Source: an uncultured Thermogutta sp. (lineage in GTDB: Bacteria > Planctomycetota > Planctomycetia > Pirellulales > Thermoguttaceae). From it: a DNA stretch of 64,000 nucleotides. This document shows, piece after piece, positions 46,641 through 57,302 of the stretch (position 1 is its first letter; each line of letters begins with the position of its first letter). The translations under genes and the position numbers were made by a program. The DNA lies in NCBI GenBank assembly GCA_937128505.1, contig CAKZMM010000019.1, forward strand, positions 1 to 64,000, read 5' to 3'. A model generated the notes under the pieces. That model worked only from the letters and a program-made list of their open reading frames with translations. It did no database searches and was not told the DNA's origin.

Positions 46641-49481
46641 TTAGCGGCGCAACCGCGAGCGGGCCACCCCTTCGTGTTCTCGGTACCGCCGCCACGCAAA
46701 CACGATTGCCCCGATCAACAGCGGAGGAATCGGCGGCAAGGCGACGGCCCAACGTTTGTAGGCATTCTGTACCCGGCGGATCTCAAGATTCAGCTTCGTT
46801 TCGATTTGGTTGATCTTACTGTCTCGTTCCTGCCTGAGCTGCTCCAACTTAGCATCCAGTCGTCGTTGCCCATCTTTTTGCGCCATCGCTACGCGGATGA
46901 GGACATCCTGGAGCGGAATGTCGCCCCGCTGCTTTAGTTCTTCCTCTAGTTTTTTGATCCGCGCATTCAGATTGTTCTCTTCCTCCTCCTTCGCGTTTTC
47001 GAAAGCTTCCATCGCTTCATCCCGAGCCCGAGCAGTTTCGCGTCGTGCCTGTTCCGTAGCCCGTTCGACCCGGGTTAAAGTCCGATGTTTTGGACGTCGT
47101 TTTCGCAGATCCAGGAATCGATCGTCGCCGGCCAAAAAATCCAACACGTTGAGCACGAACGTAACATTATCAAAATCGAACCGGATACCTGCCTCAGGAA
47201 TGTCGCCCTCTTCTCGGAGTCGGAAAAACTCCCGATGCAGCATGTCGATATCCGCGACCACGATGACATTTATTTCTGGTTGCGAGGCCAAAGGGGTACC
47301 GGTTTTTTGGCCCCCTTCTTGTAGATTGGTAGCTGTTTTTTCATCCGCGGGGGAGGAAGAATCGCTCTGTCCATTTCCTCCATTGCCCGCATCTCCATCC
47401 CCGTTGTTAGAACCCACTGAGGGCCCGCCCGTTGCGACAGAAAGTTGCGTAGAATCTGCGGGGAGTTTTCCTCTAATCCAGGCCGCCAGCACATAGGGCA
47501 TGCTGGTCGGATAGCGCCGCCGTGAGGAATTCAATCGCCCCGGCATACCAAACATCGACATTTCCAGCATGTCGCGATATCGAACGAAACCTGTGCGCTC
47601 GCCTGTCTGGACCAGAGGCTGGAATTTTAACTGCGATACATTCAGGCGATTCAACGCCCCGGGAAACGGAAACAGCATATGCTGCAACCCTCTCGTGGCG
47701 GCATGAGAACTGTCAAACGGTTCCCGCGCCCCACAAGCCTCGTCCACGAACACAAATTCCTCATCCAGCTGAGCTAATTTCGGGTATGGGTTGTAATCTT
47801 GCCAGATGATTTGTGTCGGGTCATAGTCAATGCCCAACAAATTCCACAAGCCCTGGAGATTTCCTTTCTCCATGGGACCGCTCATAAACATCGGACCACC
47901 TGGCGGCCGTCGCGGCTCGGAACTGCCAGGCACATGAGAAGCAAAAGCCGGGAAGGGGTCTTCGAAAATAGCAGTCGGTTGACCGCGCCGAATTGCATCC
48001 AGAAAGTTGGTCATTTCCGCCGGCCCGAGGGTCGACGGCTGAACGGCCAACAATACGTCGTATCTCTCCGTAATTGGTTGCGATGGATCCACCTCCACGA
48101 CGGTGTACTGCTTTTCCAATTCATCAATGATCGGCCAGTTTCCGGTACTCGTCATGGTGCGGAAGTCAAACTGGCCGTAAAGCCGGGCATCGGTCCGCAG
48201 CACGCCGACACGCTTCCGCGATTGTTGTGTGACCGTCGCCAGGGAGCGAACCAACTCGTATTCCACCGGAATGCCGCGATCAATGAAAGGGATCTTCACC
48301 TTTTCCAGCCCACAGGAAAACGCCACGCCCATGAACAGGTGAGTTTCCGTGTAAGCCCCCCGATCCAAAACTACCACCCGCCGCGGGGTGATGTTGTAAC
48401 GCTGCTCCGCCAGAGCTGCCTCTTCGCTAAATCGTTCCGTGGAATGAATAGTGACTTGGATTTTGCCGCGGCCCCACGCGCGCAGCTCGCTCAGCATGTT
48501 TATCAAATCGAGTCGCGTTTGAACGTACGCCTCCGGAACTTGCGGGCTGATAAAGGCTTCGATGCGAACGGCACGGTCCAAAGATAAATTACGTAACAAA
48601 TCTTTGGTGGCTGGCGATAAGGAACTGAGTTTCTCGCTTGAAATATCCACCCGAACCGAATACCAGCTCGCCAAGAGGACGACCATCGCACCGGTGATCG
48701 CAAAACAGCTCACCCGAACCGCATAATGGCCACCCATTAATCGCGATTGCAGTCCGATAATCCAGTGGCGGCGACCGATAAGAATCATGCTCAGATAAAG
48801 CATTGCCGCAATGATTGTGGCAAAGTACAGGATGGCCGATAGCGGAACGAGACCGCGATTGAAATCCTGCATTTGTTCCGCGTAACTCCAGTTAGCGAGG
48901 ATTTCGGCTGCCGGCTGACCGAGAATGGCATCCGCTTGAGCCGCAAAGACCAGCGGCATGTTGAAAATCGCCCCGAGGATATACGCGATTGTTAAATTAT
49001 CCGTCAAAAACGAGGCCACCATCCCCACGGCAAGCATCGCCAAACCCACAAACCAATAGCCCAGGTAGGTGGCCAGGAAAAGCCCGCCGTCAGGCTCACC
49101 CAAAAAAGAAAGCACCATCAAATTGCAAAAGGCAGAGAACATCAAAGAAACCGTGTAGATTGCCACCGCCGCCAGATACTTCCCCAACACCACGTCCCAA
49201 TCGCCGGCGGGGATCGTTAACAATAACTCGTCCGTGCCTTGCCTTCTCTCGTCGGCCCAAATGGCCATGGTTATAGCAGGTACAAACACGAGCAGAATGA
49301 ACGTAAACCACTTGTTGAGCTGATCCAAGTTGGCCAAGTTGGCGTTGAAAAACTCATTCGGCCAAAAGGCGCAAATCGTCGTGAGGAGCACAAAAACGCA
49401 GATAAACACATAGCCCGTCGGGTTGGAAAAGTAACTAACAAAATTCCGCTTGAAGACCGCCCAAAGGACTTTTGCATTCAT
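46641..49481 (-). CDS. GldF-GldG fusion: ABC permease joined to auxiliary periplasmic domain
   Basis: The 946-aa protein joins two usual partners. Residues about 1-260 form a six-helix ABC-2 permease (VLWAVFKRNFVSYFSNPTGYVFI, WADERRQGTDELLLTIPAGDWDVVLGK), like GldF. A further membrane helix near 265-285 leads into the GldG-like part (SVRVDISSEKLSSLSPATKDLL, VEYELVRSLATVTQ, YDVLLAVQPSTLGPAEM). Residues about 675-725 are Gly/Asn/Ser-rich low complexity. A coiled coil (about 790-900) and a last helix (about 914-932) follow. The system probably exports or assembles a cell-surface component; GldAFG itself serves gliding motility in Bacteroidetes. ATG 49481 follows GAGAGGCGAT. Confidence 0.92.
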   Translation of the reverse strand: MNAKVLWAVFKRNFVSYFSNPTGYVFICVFVLLTTICAFWPNEFFNANLANLDQLNKWFTFILLVFVPAITMAIWADERRQGTDELLLTIPAGDWDVVLGKYLAAVAIYTVSLMFSAFCNLMVLSFLGEPDGGLFLATYLGYWFVGLAMLAVGMVASFLTDNLTIAYILGAIFNMPLVFAAQADAILGQPAAEILANWSYAEQMQDFNRGLVPLSAILYFATIIAAMLYLSMILIGRRHWIIGLQSRLMGGHYAVRVSCFAITGAMVVLLASWYSVRVDISSEKLSSLSPATKDLLRNLSLDRAVRIEAFISPQVPEAYVQTRLDLINMLSELRAWGRGKIQVTIHSTERFSEEAALAEQRYNITPRRVVVLDRGAYTETHLFMGVAFSCGLEKVKIPFIDRGIPVEYELVRSLATVTQQSRKRVGVLRTDARLYGQFDFRTMTSTGNWPIIDELEKQYTVVEVDPSQPITERYDVLLAVQPSTLGPAEMTNFLDAIRRGQPTAIFEDPFPAFASHVPGSSEPRRPPGGPMFMSGPMEKGNLQGLWNLLGIDYDPTQIIWQDYNPYPKLAQLDEEFVFVDEACGAREPFDSSHAATRGLQHMLFPFPGALNRLNVSQLKFQPLVQTGERTGFVRYRDMLEMSMFGMPGRLNSSRRRYPTSMPYVLAAWIRGKLPADSTQLSVATGGPSVGSNNGDGDAGNGGNGQSDSSSPADEKTATNLQEGGQKTGTPLASQPEINVIVVADIDMLHREFFRLREEGDIPEAGIRFDFDNVTFVLNVLDFLAGDDRFLDLRKRRPKHRTLTRVERATEQARRETARARDEAMEAFENAKEEEENNLNARIKKLEEELKQRGDIPLQDVLIRVAMAQKDGQRRLDAKLEQLRQERDSKINQIETKLNLEIRRVQNAYKRWAVALPPIPPLLIGAIVFAWRRYREHEGVARSRLRR

Positions 49482-49692
49482 ATCGCCTCTCACCTATCCC
49501 TGAAAACGAACCGCTCTTGTCCTTCGCTCACCCCACTACGTTTTCGCATGTTGTATTCGATGGGAAAATCGATGTGAAAAATTGCAGCCGCCCTTTTTCC
49601 CTGGCCTCTTTGCAATAAACCGCCCGCGGCATGCACGGTCGGACTTGCATGTCGCATTCAACCCATGAGGTTGCGGGATGGTACCCCCGTCA

Positions 49693-50502
49693 TTAATCCC
49701 GGATCCCAGCGCCGGTTAAATTGCGGAAAGCCTCGTCGAGCTGTTTACCACCGGCCATTAAGTTCTTGATCGGACCGTCATAAACCAGCCGTCCCTCATC
49801 AATGAACAAGGCTCGGCTTGCCATCGCCTCCACTTCCTGGAGGATATGGGTGGAGAGGAGGATGGTTTTATCACGACCTAATTTCCTGATGGTCTCGCGG
49901 ACCTCGTGAATTTGGTTGGGGTCCAAACCCGCCGTCGGTTCATCCAGTATCAATACCTCCGGCTCGTGAAGCAGGGCCTGAGCCATTCCCACCCGCTGTC
50001 GATAACCTCGAGAGAGCTTCCGTATCGGCTTTTCGAGCACCGACTGCAAGCCGCATAATTCAACGACAGCCTCCATTCGCTGACGTTTGTAACCGCCGTT
50101 TAGCCCACGAGCCTCCGCAAAAAATTTCAGAAGTCCAAGAGGCGTCATATCCAAGTAAAGAGGCCCATTTTCCGGTAAATAGCCAAGTAGCGCTGCCCCT
50201 TGCAGTCTCTCCTTCGCCATGTCGAAGCCGGCGATGCGGGCCACTCCCGCCGAGGGGGCGAGATAGCCGGTCAAAAGCTTCATCGTCGTGCTTTTCCCGG
50301 CTCCATTCGGCCCCAATAAAGCGACGACCTCACCGCGATAGACTCTGAACGTGACTTCGCGGATGGCCGCGAAATCGCCGTAATATTTCGTCAGCCCGAC
50401 GGCTTCGATCATGGCAACTTCTTGTTTCTCAGAACGAGAAACCGTCGCTTCAGCGGGGCTAGAACTTTTCGGCTTGAACTCTGTCGAAAAATCTTCGTTC
50501 AT
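49693..50502 (-). CDS. ABC transporter ATP-binding protein, GldA-like
   Basis: The 269-aa ATPase has Walker A GPNGAGKST (about 64-72), the Q-loop near YLPENGPLY, the signature LSRGYRQRVGMAQAL, Walker B VLILDEPTAGLD (about 181-192) and the H-loop STHILQEVEAM. The N-terminal about 30 residues are an added polar stretch. It energises the permease encoded 200 bp downstream. AAGGAGG lies about nine bases before the ATG at 50502, and this gene opens the operon. Confidence 0.95.
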   Translation of the reverse strand: MNEDFSTEFKPKSSSPAEATVSRSEKQEVAMIEAVGLTKYYGDFAAIREVTFRVYRGEVVALLGPNGAGKSTTMKLLTGYLAPSAGVARIAGFDMAKERLQGAALLGYLPENGPLYLDMTPLGLLKFFAEARGLNGGYKRQRMEAVVELCGLQSVLEKPIRKLSRGYRQRVGMAQALLHEPEVLILDEPTAGLDPNQIHEVRETIRKLGRDKTILLSTHILQEVEAMASRALFIDEGRLVYDGPIKNLMAGGKQLDEAFRNLTGAGIRD

Positions 50503-50614
50503 TTATCCCAGCCTCCTTAAGGTGGCACTTTAACAGCGGTTGCCACCACTCCTAACCAAAGACTCGCGAAAAGGCTTTCTTAAGTAAAGGCTTTGTTGAG
50601 TTTTCTTGCCGCGG

Positions 50615-50654
50615 TTTTAAATCCATTCAACTAATTTTTAATCTATTCAACAAA
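50615..50654. repeat. 20-bp tandem duplication
   Basis: TTTTAAATCCATTCAACTAA (50615-50634) is followed by TTTTTAATCTATTCAACAAA (50635-50654), with 17 of 20 bases identical. Confidence 0.8.
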
Positions 50655-51340
50655 TGCCGACTCAAACAGGCCGACTAACAACACTAAAATACTAACAATT
50701 GTGAACGGCCACTAGTTACTAAAGTCAGTAAAGCCACTTTTGTTCGCTCAGAACTCACTTACCTGCTAGGGGAAGCGATCAATTTCCGCTCGAACCGGCC
50801 CAGCATGTAGAACCGTCTTCTTTACGGTTTGACTGATTGGGGACGTTAACTGGCGACTGCACCCTCAAGCCGGACGGTCGATAAACCCAACCTACGCTAC
50901 GTGCTGACCGCCGGCATATCTAAAAAATGCCGACCTAAAAGGATTCGTCGTCAAAATTTATACACCTTAAGCTCGGCGAGGGTTCATCAACTCGAAGGCG
51001 GCTCAGTCGCACGGGGAAGGCAAGTCGCGCCGCTCGTATCACGGCATATTTTATTTTAATAGTCGGCTGAGTTTAGCAACCGCGGGGCAATTCTCCAAGC
51101 GGGCGTACCGCCGCATTGCCGTTATTGCTCGCCGTGAATCCTTTGTTTTTAATCCTCCTTCTTTCGGCGCTGCCAATTCTTCCACGTCAAAGCTGCCGCG
51201 ATGGGATTGAACCCCGGAGAATCGTAATCCCCGGCGTTTTCAAAGTTTGAGGTAGAAGCTCGATCGTAATCCTACCCCGGTGGTTGGGAAAATGGGAATT
51301 TTTGGAAAAAAGGCTTGTTTTTCCGCAAATACCGCATGCG

Positions 51341-51445
51341 GTCGTAGTGAGATGTGTGCACCAGGGAAATTTGCAGTCTGTAACCCGCAGGGGCTACGCC
51401 GGCGCCGACGTCGTAATCAGATGGGTGCACCAGGGGTATTTGCAG
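51341..51445. repeat. 36-bp direct repeat, 69-bp period
   Basis: A unit starting GTCGTA and ending ATTTGCAG, with the core GTGCACCAGGG, lies at 51341-51376. It recurs at 51410-51445 with 31 of 36 bases identical. Between the copies is a GC-rich 33-bp stretch. No coding role is visible. Confidence 0.8.
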
Positions 51446-51914
51446 ATATGCCCCAACTTATCACGAACGGAGCGCCGGGAAAAAGTGATACTTGTTGGTA
51501 AAAAAGCTCACAATTTGCGCAAACTTCCCAAGATTCCTCTTGAATTGATGCCTTTTGGTTTATTAGTTCCATCTATCGCGTGGGAGCATGCCGAGTAGCA
51601 AAAGCAGCATACCAAAACGGCTGCCGGCGGATTATTAATCACATTAATGCTAACATGTCCTCAATACATGTGTTGAGAAATTTAGTCGCTGTTCAGTGCA
51701 CGCTGTTTAGTTCGTGTACCGCTGCGCTACCGCGCAGCTCCACCCAAACACTAGGCACTCAGGCTAAATTTGCCTGAAGGATGTTTAGTCACACCCGGCT
51801 TTTGAACGCCCCTAGACGGCCGTGACTCAGGTCACTGAAAAGCCTTTCCGGATCTCTTCGTACCCCAAAACCGTTGCAACAGTCCCTTTTTCGACATGAA
51901 GATCCAAAGGAAAC

Positions 51915-51950
51915 GAGATTAGCAGCATTCAAAAGGAGAGATTAGCAGCA
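51915..51950. repeat. 13-bp direct repeat, 23-bp period
   Basis: GAGATTAGCAGCA occurs at 51915-51927 and 51938-51950, each preceded by AAAGG. Confidence 0.8.
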
Positions 51951-52421
51951 CACAGTGGAAAAATGGGGTAAGTTGCCGGGAAAAGATGTTGCGAGTTAGG
52001 ATCACACCGGTCAACGGCGATTCACCCCTAAGTGAGGAAAGGCGAACTGATTAATTTTTAATTTCTCGCGGATTTTGGGGGCTCATTGCAGGGAATTTTC
52101 AGTCTCCTTAAAATAATCGCCTTATTAATCGTGCTGACGGTTTCCACGTTGAGGGTAGGGTATAGCCGGTCAGTTGGGCAAAATCCGCAAATAGAAGCCC
52201 GCCGGCTCAAAGCATGGAAAATAACCTTAAAGCTGTGTTCTAAATCTGGAGCAAATTCTTTTTCGGTGGAAAGAAGCAGAATTTTGCGGCATTTTGCGGC
52301 GAACGCGTCCAGGCAAAAAAGGGACATCCCTGGGCGGTTTTCAAGGGCGATGGCCGCCTTTGAAACTTCGAGAGAGGTTTACGTGTTGAGGTTTTAGGTA
52401 TTGACGTTAGGAGTAGGCTGA

Positions 52422-53462
<1,041 letters not shown>

Positions 53463-54189
53463 TCCACCGATGGGGGGCTAATGTTCCCCGAAAATCCCCC
53501 GATCGCCGATTGTTCCTTAAGGCTCGACAAGGCTTGACTCTGGAGCGGTGTGGCGGGCTAAATCCTTCCCGCCACACCGCGGTTTGTTTCCTTGCGTGTT
53601 ACCTAAGAATCCGGAGCTCAAACAAGCTTTTGTCACGCCCGGGTTTTTTCGCCATCGGTTTTGGATTTGGATTAGGCTTCCACCCTAGAGGTTTCAGGCT
53701 CGGTTCAGGATAAGGAAAGAACTGCGGAAACGGCTGAGCCGACGCGCTCGGTACGCGGCATCGCTCTCCGCTCAATCAGCGATTACGAATGGTTGCTCCG
53801 AGTTCTGACGCATTTGCCTTCTTCTTCCTTTGTCGGGAACTATGGAACTTTGTTTCAAGCCTTGCTTCTCGCGGAGTCATAACTTTTTAATACCTCTGCC
53901 ATCCACCTAAAGAACTAGGGTTGAAAAAGCCGCTCCCGCAAGCCATTGAAACAATTCGAAGAATCGCTCCCTTAAGCTGTTCAAACCAAGATCGAACATG
54001 CGAGCAAAGTTGCAGCAAATCCCTTTATGAAACCGATAGCACACTCGGACGGATTCGGCTATCAGTGACATGCTCCGCGTTCGGGGATCGCAAAACGATG
54101 TGGACCAAGTCAGGTGGGCAATTCCATCGGATTGATAATTTGGCGGAGATTCCTCGGCTGACGTACAGTGCGCTCGGCGGCAAGTAGAG
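53463..54189. other. spacer downstream of GAPDH
   Basis: This spacer contains the terminator at 53545-53580 and nothing else assignable. It leads into the gene-fossil cluster. Confidence 0.45.
53545..53580 (+). terminator. rho-independent-type terminator after GAPDH
   Basis: A perfect 13-bp stem (GCGGTGTGGCGGG with CCCGCCACACCGC) encloses a 10-base loop. A moderately T-rich tail (GGTTTGTTTCC) follows. It lies about 82 bases past the GAPDH stop. Confidence 0.85.
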
Positions 54190-54640
54190 GAGGCCCGAGC
54201 AAAATCGTGCCCCATACCAACTCGGTAATACCACCCCACCGATCCCTGGAATGCGAATTTGGCCGCCGTGCATCAGGTTCGCACCGTAAGCCACGCGGCT
54301 GCGCGAGGGAATGCGCTCCAAGATGCGCCCCGTCGCGGCATCGAGCAGCGTTATCTTGCCATGCGCGGCCTGGGATTGGTCCGGCACTGCGAGCAGCTTT
54401 GAGCCGTCGGGGCAGACGGCGAAAGAACAAGCGTTTTGGGTTGGTTACTCCCACAGAACCTTGTCGGTGCGCAGGTCAAGGCAACCGATAAGCGCATTGG
54501 CATTTGGCGGGGCGGGCGAAGCCGCGTTGATACCCTGAAGATATTTCGCGCCTGGTTCGGAGTAACCGTAGTAGAGCCGGTCGGCGACTGCGCTGCCGTG
54601 CATCCAGCGCCCCGCCCGGCCCGCGTACCATGAACAGGCT
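54190..54640 (-). pseudogene. beta-propeller / quinoprotein-like gene remnant
   Basis: The minus strand reads RLYYGYSEPGAKYLQG and IGCLDLRTDKVLWE, then an in-frame TAA (54445-54447), then the same frame continues CPDGSKLLAVPDQSQAAHGK and ITLLDAATGRILERIPS. These are WD40/YncE or PQQ-propeller-type blades. There is no start and no proper end. The 5' edge runs directly out of VOC-domain sequence in another frame, which suggests a deletion joined two genes. Confidence 0.7.
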
Positions 54641-55681
54641 CGCGACGCCCTGATGACTGGCCAGCGGCGAGGCCACTTCGACACCCTTCGCGGTGAGCGC
54701 GTCGTGCAACGCGTGCATGTCGCGGACGTTGTGCGTCACGTAGTGGGAGACAAGCACGTCGGGAATCTTGCTCGTGTCCGATTCGCGTTGGCCTCTCGGC
54801 GCCCAACACTTGAAGACCGTCGCGCCGGTGGGGAACCGCAATTCCTTTTCGCACGCCAACACGCGGCTCGTCGTCGCCGGTAATTCCTTCGCGCCATACA
54901 CGCCGGTAAAAAATTCGCGCGCCTTCGCGAGATCGGGCAACACGAGGCCGATCTCCAATTCCCGCGCCGCGCCGGGTTGTGCGTCGACGAGTTCAAACGC
55001 GGTGCCGTCAGAGTTGGGCTCGAGTGCCCAACGCGTCGTGCCGGCCTACTTCACGTCCGTGACCTCGAAGCCGAGCCGCTTGAGCCGCGCCACGACGTCG
55101 TTGAGCTTCTCCACCGGAATCGTCAGCACGCGCACCCCGTTGTGGGCGGCAATCTCGGTCGGCAATTTCGCGGGCGGCTGCGCATAGACGCGGACCTTGA
55201 TGGTGGAGTTGCGCGCGGTGAACAGCAACATTCGCATCGCCACGCTGCTGGTGCCGCCACGTGGTTCGCCGCGTGCCACCAACCCGATGCCGTCGGCAAA
55301 GAACTTCGTCGCTTCTTCCGCGCTGCTGGCGCTGAGGCAAATTTCCAGCGAAGGTTTAGTGAGCGAGGAAACCGCATTCACTGGTTCTGCCGGTCTACGT
55401 GAGGCCGTGGTTGTGGGCCGCTCTGGAACGGGCTGCGGCGTCTGTCGCCACGAACAAAAGGCTTGTGTCTCCTCCAGCGTCAGGAAGCCGTCGCCGTCCT
55501 TGTCCATCTGTTTAAACTGCGGCGTTGGAAATTCCTCCGCTCTGACTTTGCCCCCGCCGTTACGGTCAAGTTGCTGGAACCGCTCGGCGAGGCCGCCAGC
55601 GGCGCGTTGTTGCGTCTGGACCGAAGCCGCGAGGCAGGCGAGAATCCTTGAAAGACTGATCAGCGTGATGGTCGTTTTCAT
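54612..55681 (-). pseudogene. secreted EF-hand + tandem VOC (glyoxalase-fold) protein, interrupted
   Basis: From ATG 55681 the frame encodes a signal-like start (MKTTITLISLSRILACLAAS) and two EF-hand-like loops (QLDRNGGGKVRAEEF, the first imperfect, and QMDKDGDGFLTLEE). A VOC module (SLEICLSASSAEEATKFF) runs to FEVTDVK, where a TAG (55046-55048) interrupts. The same frame continues SDGTAFELVDAQPG and a second VOC module, ELEIGLVLPDLAKAREFF to GVASLFMVRGPGG. It then dissolves near 54612. A single nonsense change and a lost 3' end explain the structure. VOC proteins bind metals and small molecules; the original activity is unknown. Confidence 0.8.
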
Positions 55682-55845
55682 GGCTTGGCTTTCCACAGTG
55701 CCTTCAGTTCGTCTTCGGTCACGAAGCCGTCTTTTTTCACGTCGAGGCGGTCAAAAAACACGCCGGGCAATTCGTAGCGGTCGAGTTTGCCATCGCCGTT
55801 CTTGTCGTATTTTTTCATCAGGCCACTCGTGCTGCCACTGGCGCC
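55678..55845 (-). pseudogene. C-terminal fragment of an EF-hand protein
   Basis: The minus strand encodes LMKKYDKNGDGKLDRYELPG and FFDRLDVKKDGFVTEDELKA, two EF-hand loops, and ends at a stop overlapping the next start by four bases (ATGA). The 5' part is missing: upstream codes for nothing similar and instead meets helicase-like sequence on the other strand. Confidence 0.75.
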
Positions 55846-55866
55846 CGCGCCGCCCTGCCGGATGCG

Positions 55867-56020
55867 CCCAAGACCATGCGGGTGGATTACCGGATCGGCG
55901 AGTTCACCTGGGTTTCGGAATAGATCTGCTTCGAGCACACCGGCTACGCCTGCTGGAAGGCCGAGCGCTGGTGGCGACGCCGTTCGCCCGACCCCGTGCC
56001 CGACACGGCCGAGCGGGTCT
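55867..56020 (+). pseudogene. C-terminal fragment of a DEAD/DEAH-type helicase, opposite strand
   Basis: The plus strand reads MRVDYRIGEFTWVSE, a TAG at 55921-55923, then ICFEHTGYACWKAERWW and RRRSPDPVPDTAE. I recognise this from the ends of large DEAD/DEAH helicases linked to phage or restriction systems, where the interrupted position is usually Trp. Nothing of the helicase core is nearby. It is a short relic between two minus-strand genes. Confidence 0.65.
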
Positions 56021-56021
56021 T

Positions 56022-57218
56022 TCATGCCCGGATGAACGTCCTGTTGCGATGCAGGTACCAGAGCAGCACCCATAGGACGGCCGTGGCTCCGGCCCAGGCC
56101 AGCGGCTCGTACCACGCTGGGCCGACATAACGCCGTAGCCCTCCCAGGAAGATCTCGCCGGCCTGGCGCAGCGCGCCGCTGCCCAACTGCCAGGACATGT
56201 AGGCGAAGATTGAATTGGAGCCGATGACCACAAAGGGAAACGCCCAGCGGCGCCACTGCCAGACGTCGATCACGAGATAGAACGCGGCCAAGAGCAACAA
56301 GCTCCATCCCCCGGCATAAAGCACGTAGGAACTGGTCCAGCGGTTCTTGATGATCGGGAACCAGACCCGCCACTCGGTCCAGTTGACCCCGAAGAGCGTT
56401 ACGTGGGGCCAAAGGTCGGCGACCCAACCACTCCAAAACAGGCCTGCGGCCAGAGAGAGGATTCCCCAGGCAGCCAGCCACAGGACCTTTCGGCCGCCCG
56501 ATAGGCCGGACCGCAATAGTTGCCCGGCCAGCACGCCGAGCATCGCGGTGGAGGCGTGCCCGAGAATGCCGACGACCCAGCCTACCTGTTGGCCGCGCCA
56601 CTTGCCGACCAAGCGCTCGGTGATCCAATCGCCGACGTTGCAGCCCGGTGCGAATTTGCCGATTTCATGCCCCGGCCCCGGCACAAACGCCAACAAGGCC
56701 CAGTATCCGACCAGCATCGCGGCGGTGGCAGCAATCCGCCCTCGGGTTCCCAGATTCAAGAACAGAATCGATGCCACCAGGTAGCCCAGCGCGAGCATCT
56801 GCAGCACACTGTAGGTGAGTTCAAACTCCGGCGGATGGTAGCTGAGCAGGTTGCCGTTGACCATCATGCCCAGCACGACGAGGACCGCCACGCGGAGCAC
56901 GATGTGCCCGTAGATTTTCGGCAGCGAGTCGCCGTGGGCGAGCCGCTTGCCGAGCGAGTAGGGAATTGCCGCGCCGATCAGAAACAGGAACAGCGGGAAG
57001 ATCAGATCAATGAAATGAAACCCTTCCCAGGGAACGTGGACCATCTGCTCCGACAGCCTCGCCAAAAAGGGATGCCCACTGGCCTTGGCCACTCCTTGAA
57101 GAACCGTCGCGCCGCCGATGATCCAAAACATGGTGAAGCCGCGCAGGGCATCGAGCGAAACGACCCGCGCCGAAGCAGCGTCCGGCGAATTCAATGGCGT
57201 GAGGTGCTGGTTGTGCAT
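56022..57218 (-). CDS. acyltransferase family membrane protein (DUF5009 / heparan-alpha-glucosaminide N-acetyltransferase-like)
   Basis: The 398-aa protein opens with a cytoplasmic stretch and RVVSLDALRGFTMFWIIGG, the family signature, followed by about ten membrane helices, including FIDLIFPLFLFLIGAAIPYSLGK and GILGHASTAMLGVLAGQLL. HGSNAT/NagX-like proteins transfer acetyl groups across the membrane to amino sugars. The frame is intact and full-length, which is notable among the broken genes on both sides. ATG 57218 fits the family. The frame stays open upstream to 57368 without family resemblance. Confidence 0.88.
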   Translation of the reverse strand: MHNQHLTPLNSPDAASARVVSLDALRGFTMFWIIGGATVLQGVAKASGHPFLARLSEQMVHVPWEGFHFIDLIFPLFLFLIGAAIPYSLGKRLAHGDSLPKIYGHIVLRVAVLVVLGMMVNGNLLSYHPPEFELTYSVLQMLALGYLVASILFLNLGTRGRIAATAAMLVGYWALLAFVPGPGHEIGKFAPGCNVGDWITERLVGKWRGQQVGWVVGILGHASTAMLGVLAGQLLRSGLSGGRKVLWLAAWGILSLAAGLFWSGWVADLWPHVTLFGVNWTEWRVWFPIIKNRWTSSYVLYAGGWSLLLLAAFYLVIDVWQWRRWAFPFVVIGSNSIFAYMSWQLGSGALRQAGEIFLGGLRRYVGPAWYEPLAWAGATAVLWVLLWYLHRNRTFIRA

Positions 57219-57302
57219 GATGGTTCGTCTTGGCTGATTTGCGATACGAGTGAGTGTGGGGGAAGGCCTCCCAACATCGGACATCCCGGGGACACAATAC
57301 GA

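Noticed and set aside
46810-47496. Ser/Arg-rich plus-strand frame opposite the GldF-GldG gene
   Set aside because: Its Ser/Arg runs are what the complement of a Glu/Arg/Ala coiled coil gives; the minus-strand gene is certain.
21661-51950. CRISPR array hypothesis for the short repeats
   Set aside because: The repeats differ in sequence between loci, have two to four copies, no regular spacers and no cas genes nearby.
52086-52397. Hydrophobic 103-codon frame ahead of GAPDH
   Set aside because: It would need a TTG start with no ribosome-binding site, and the C-terminal part looks random.
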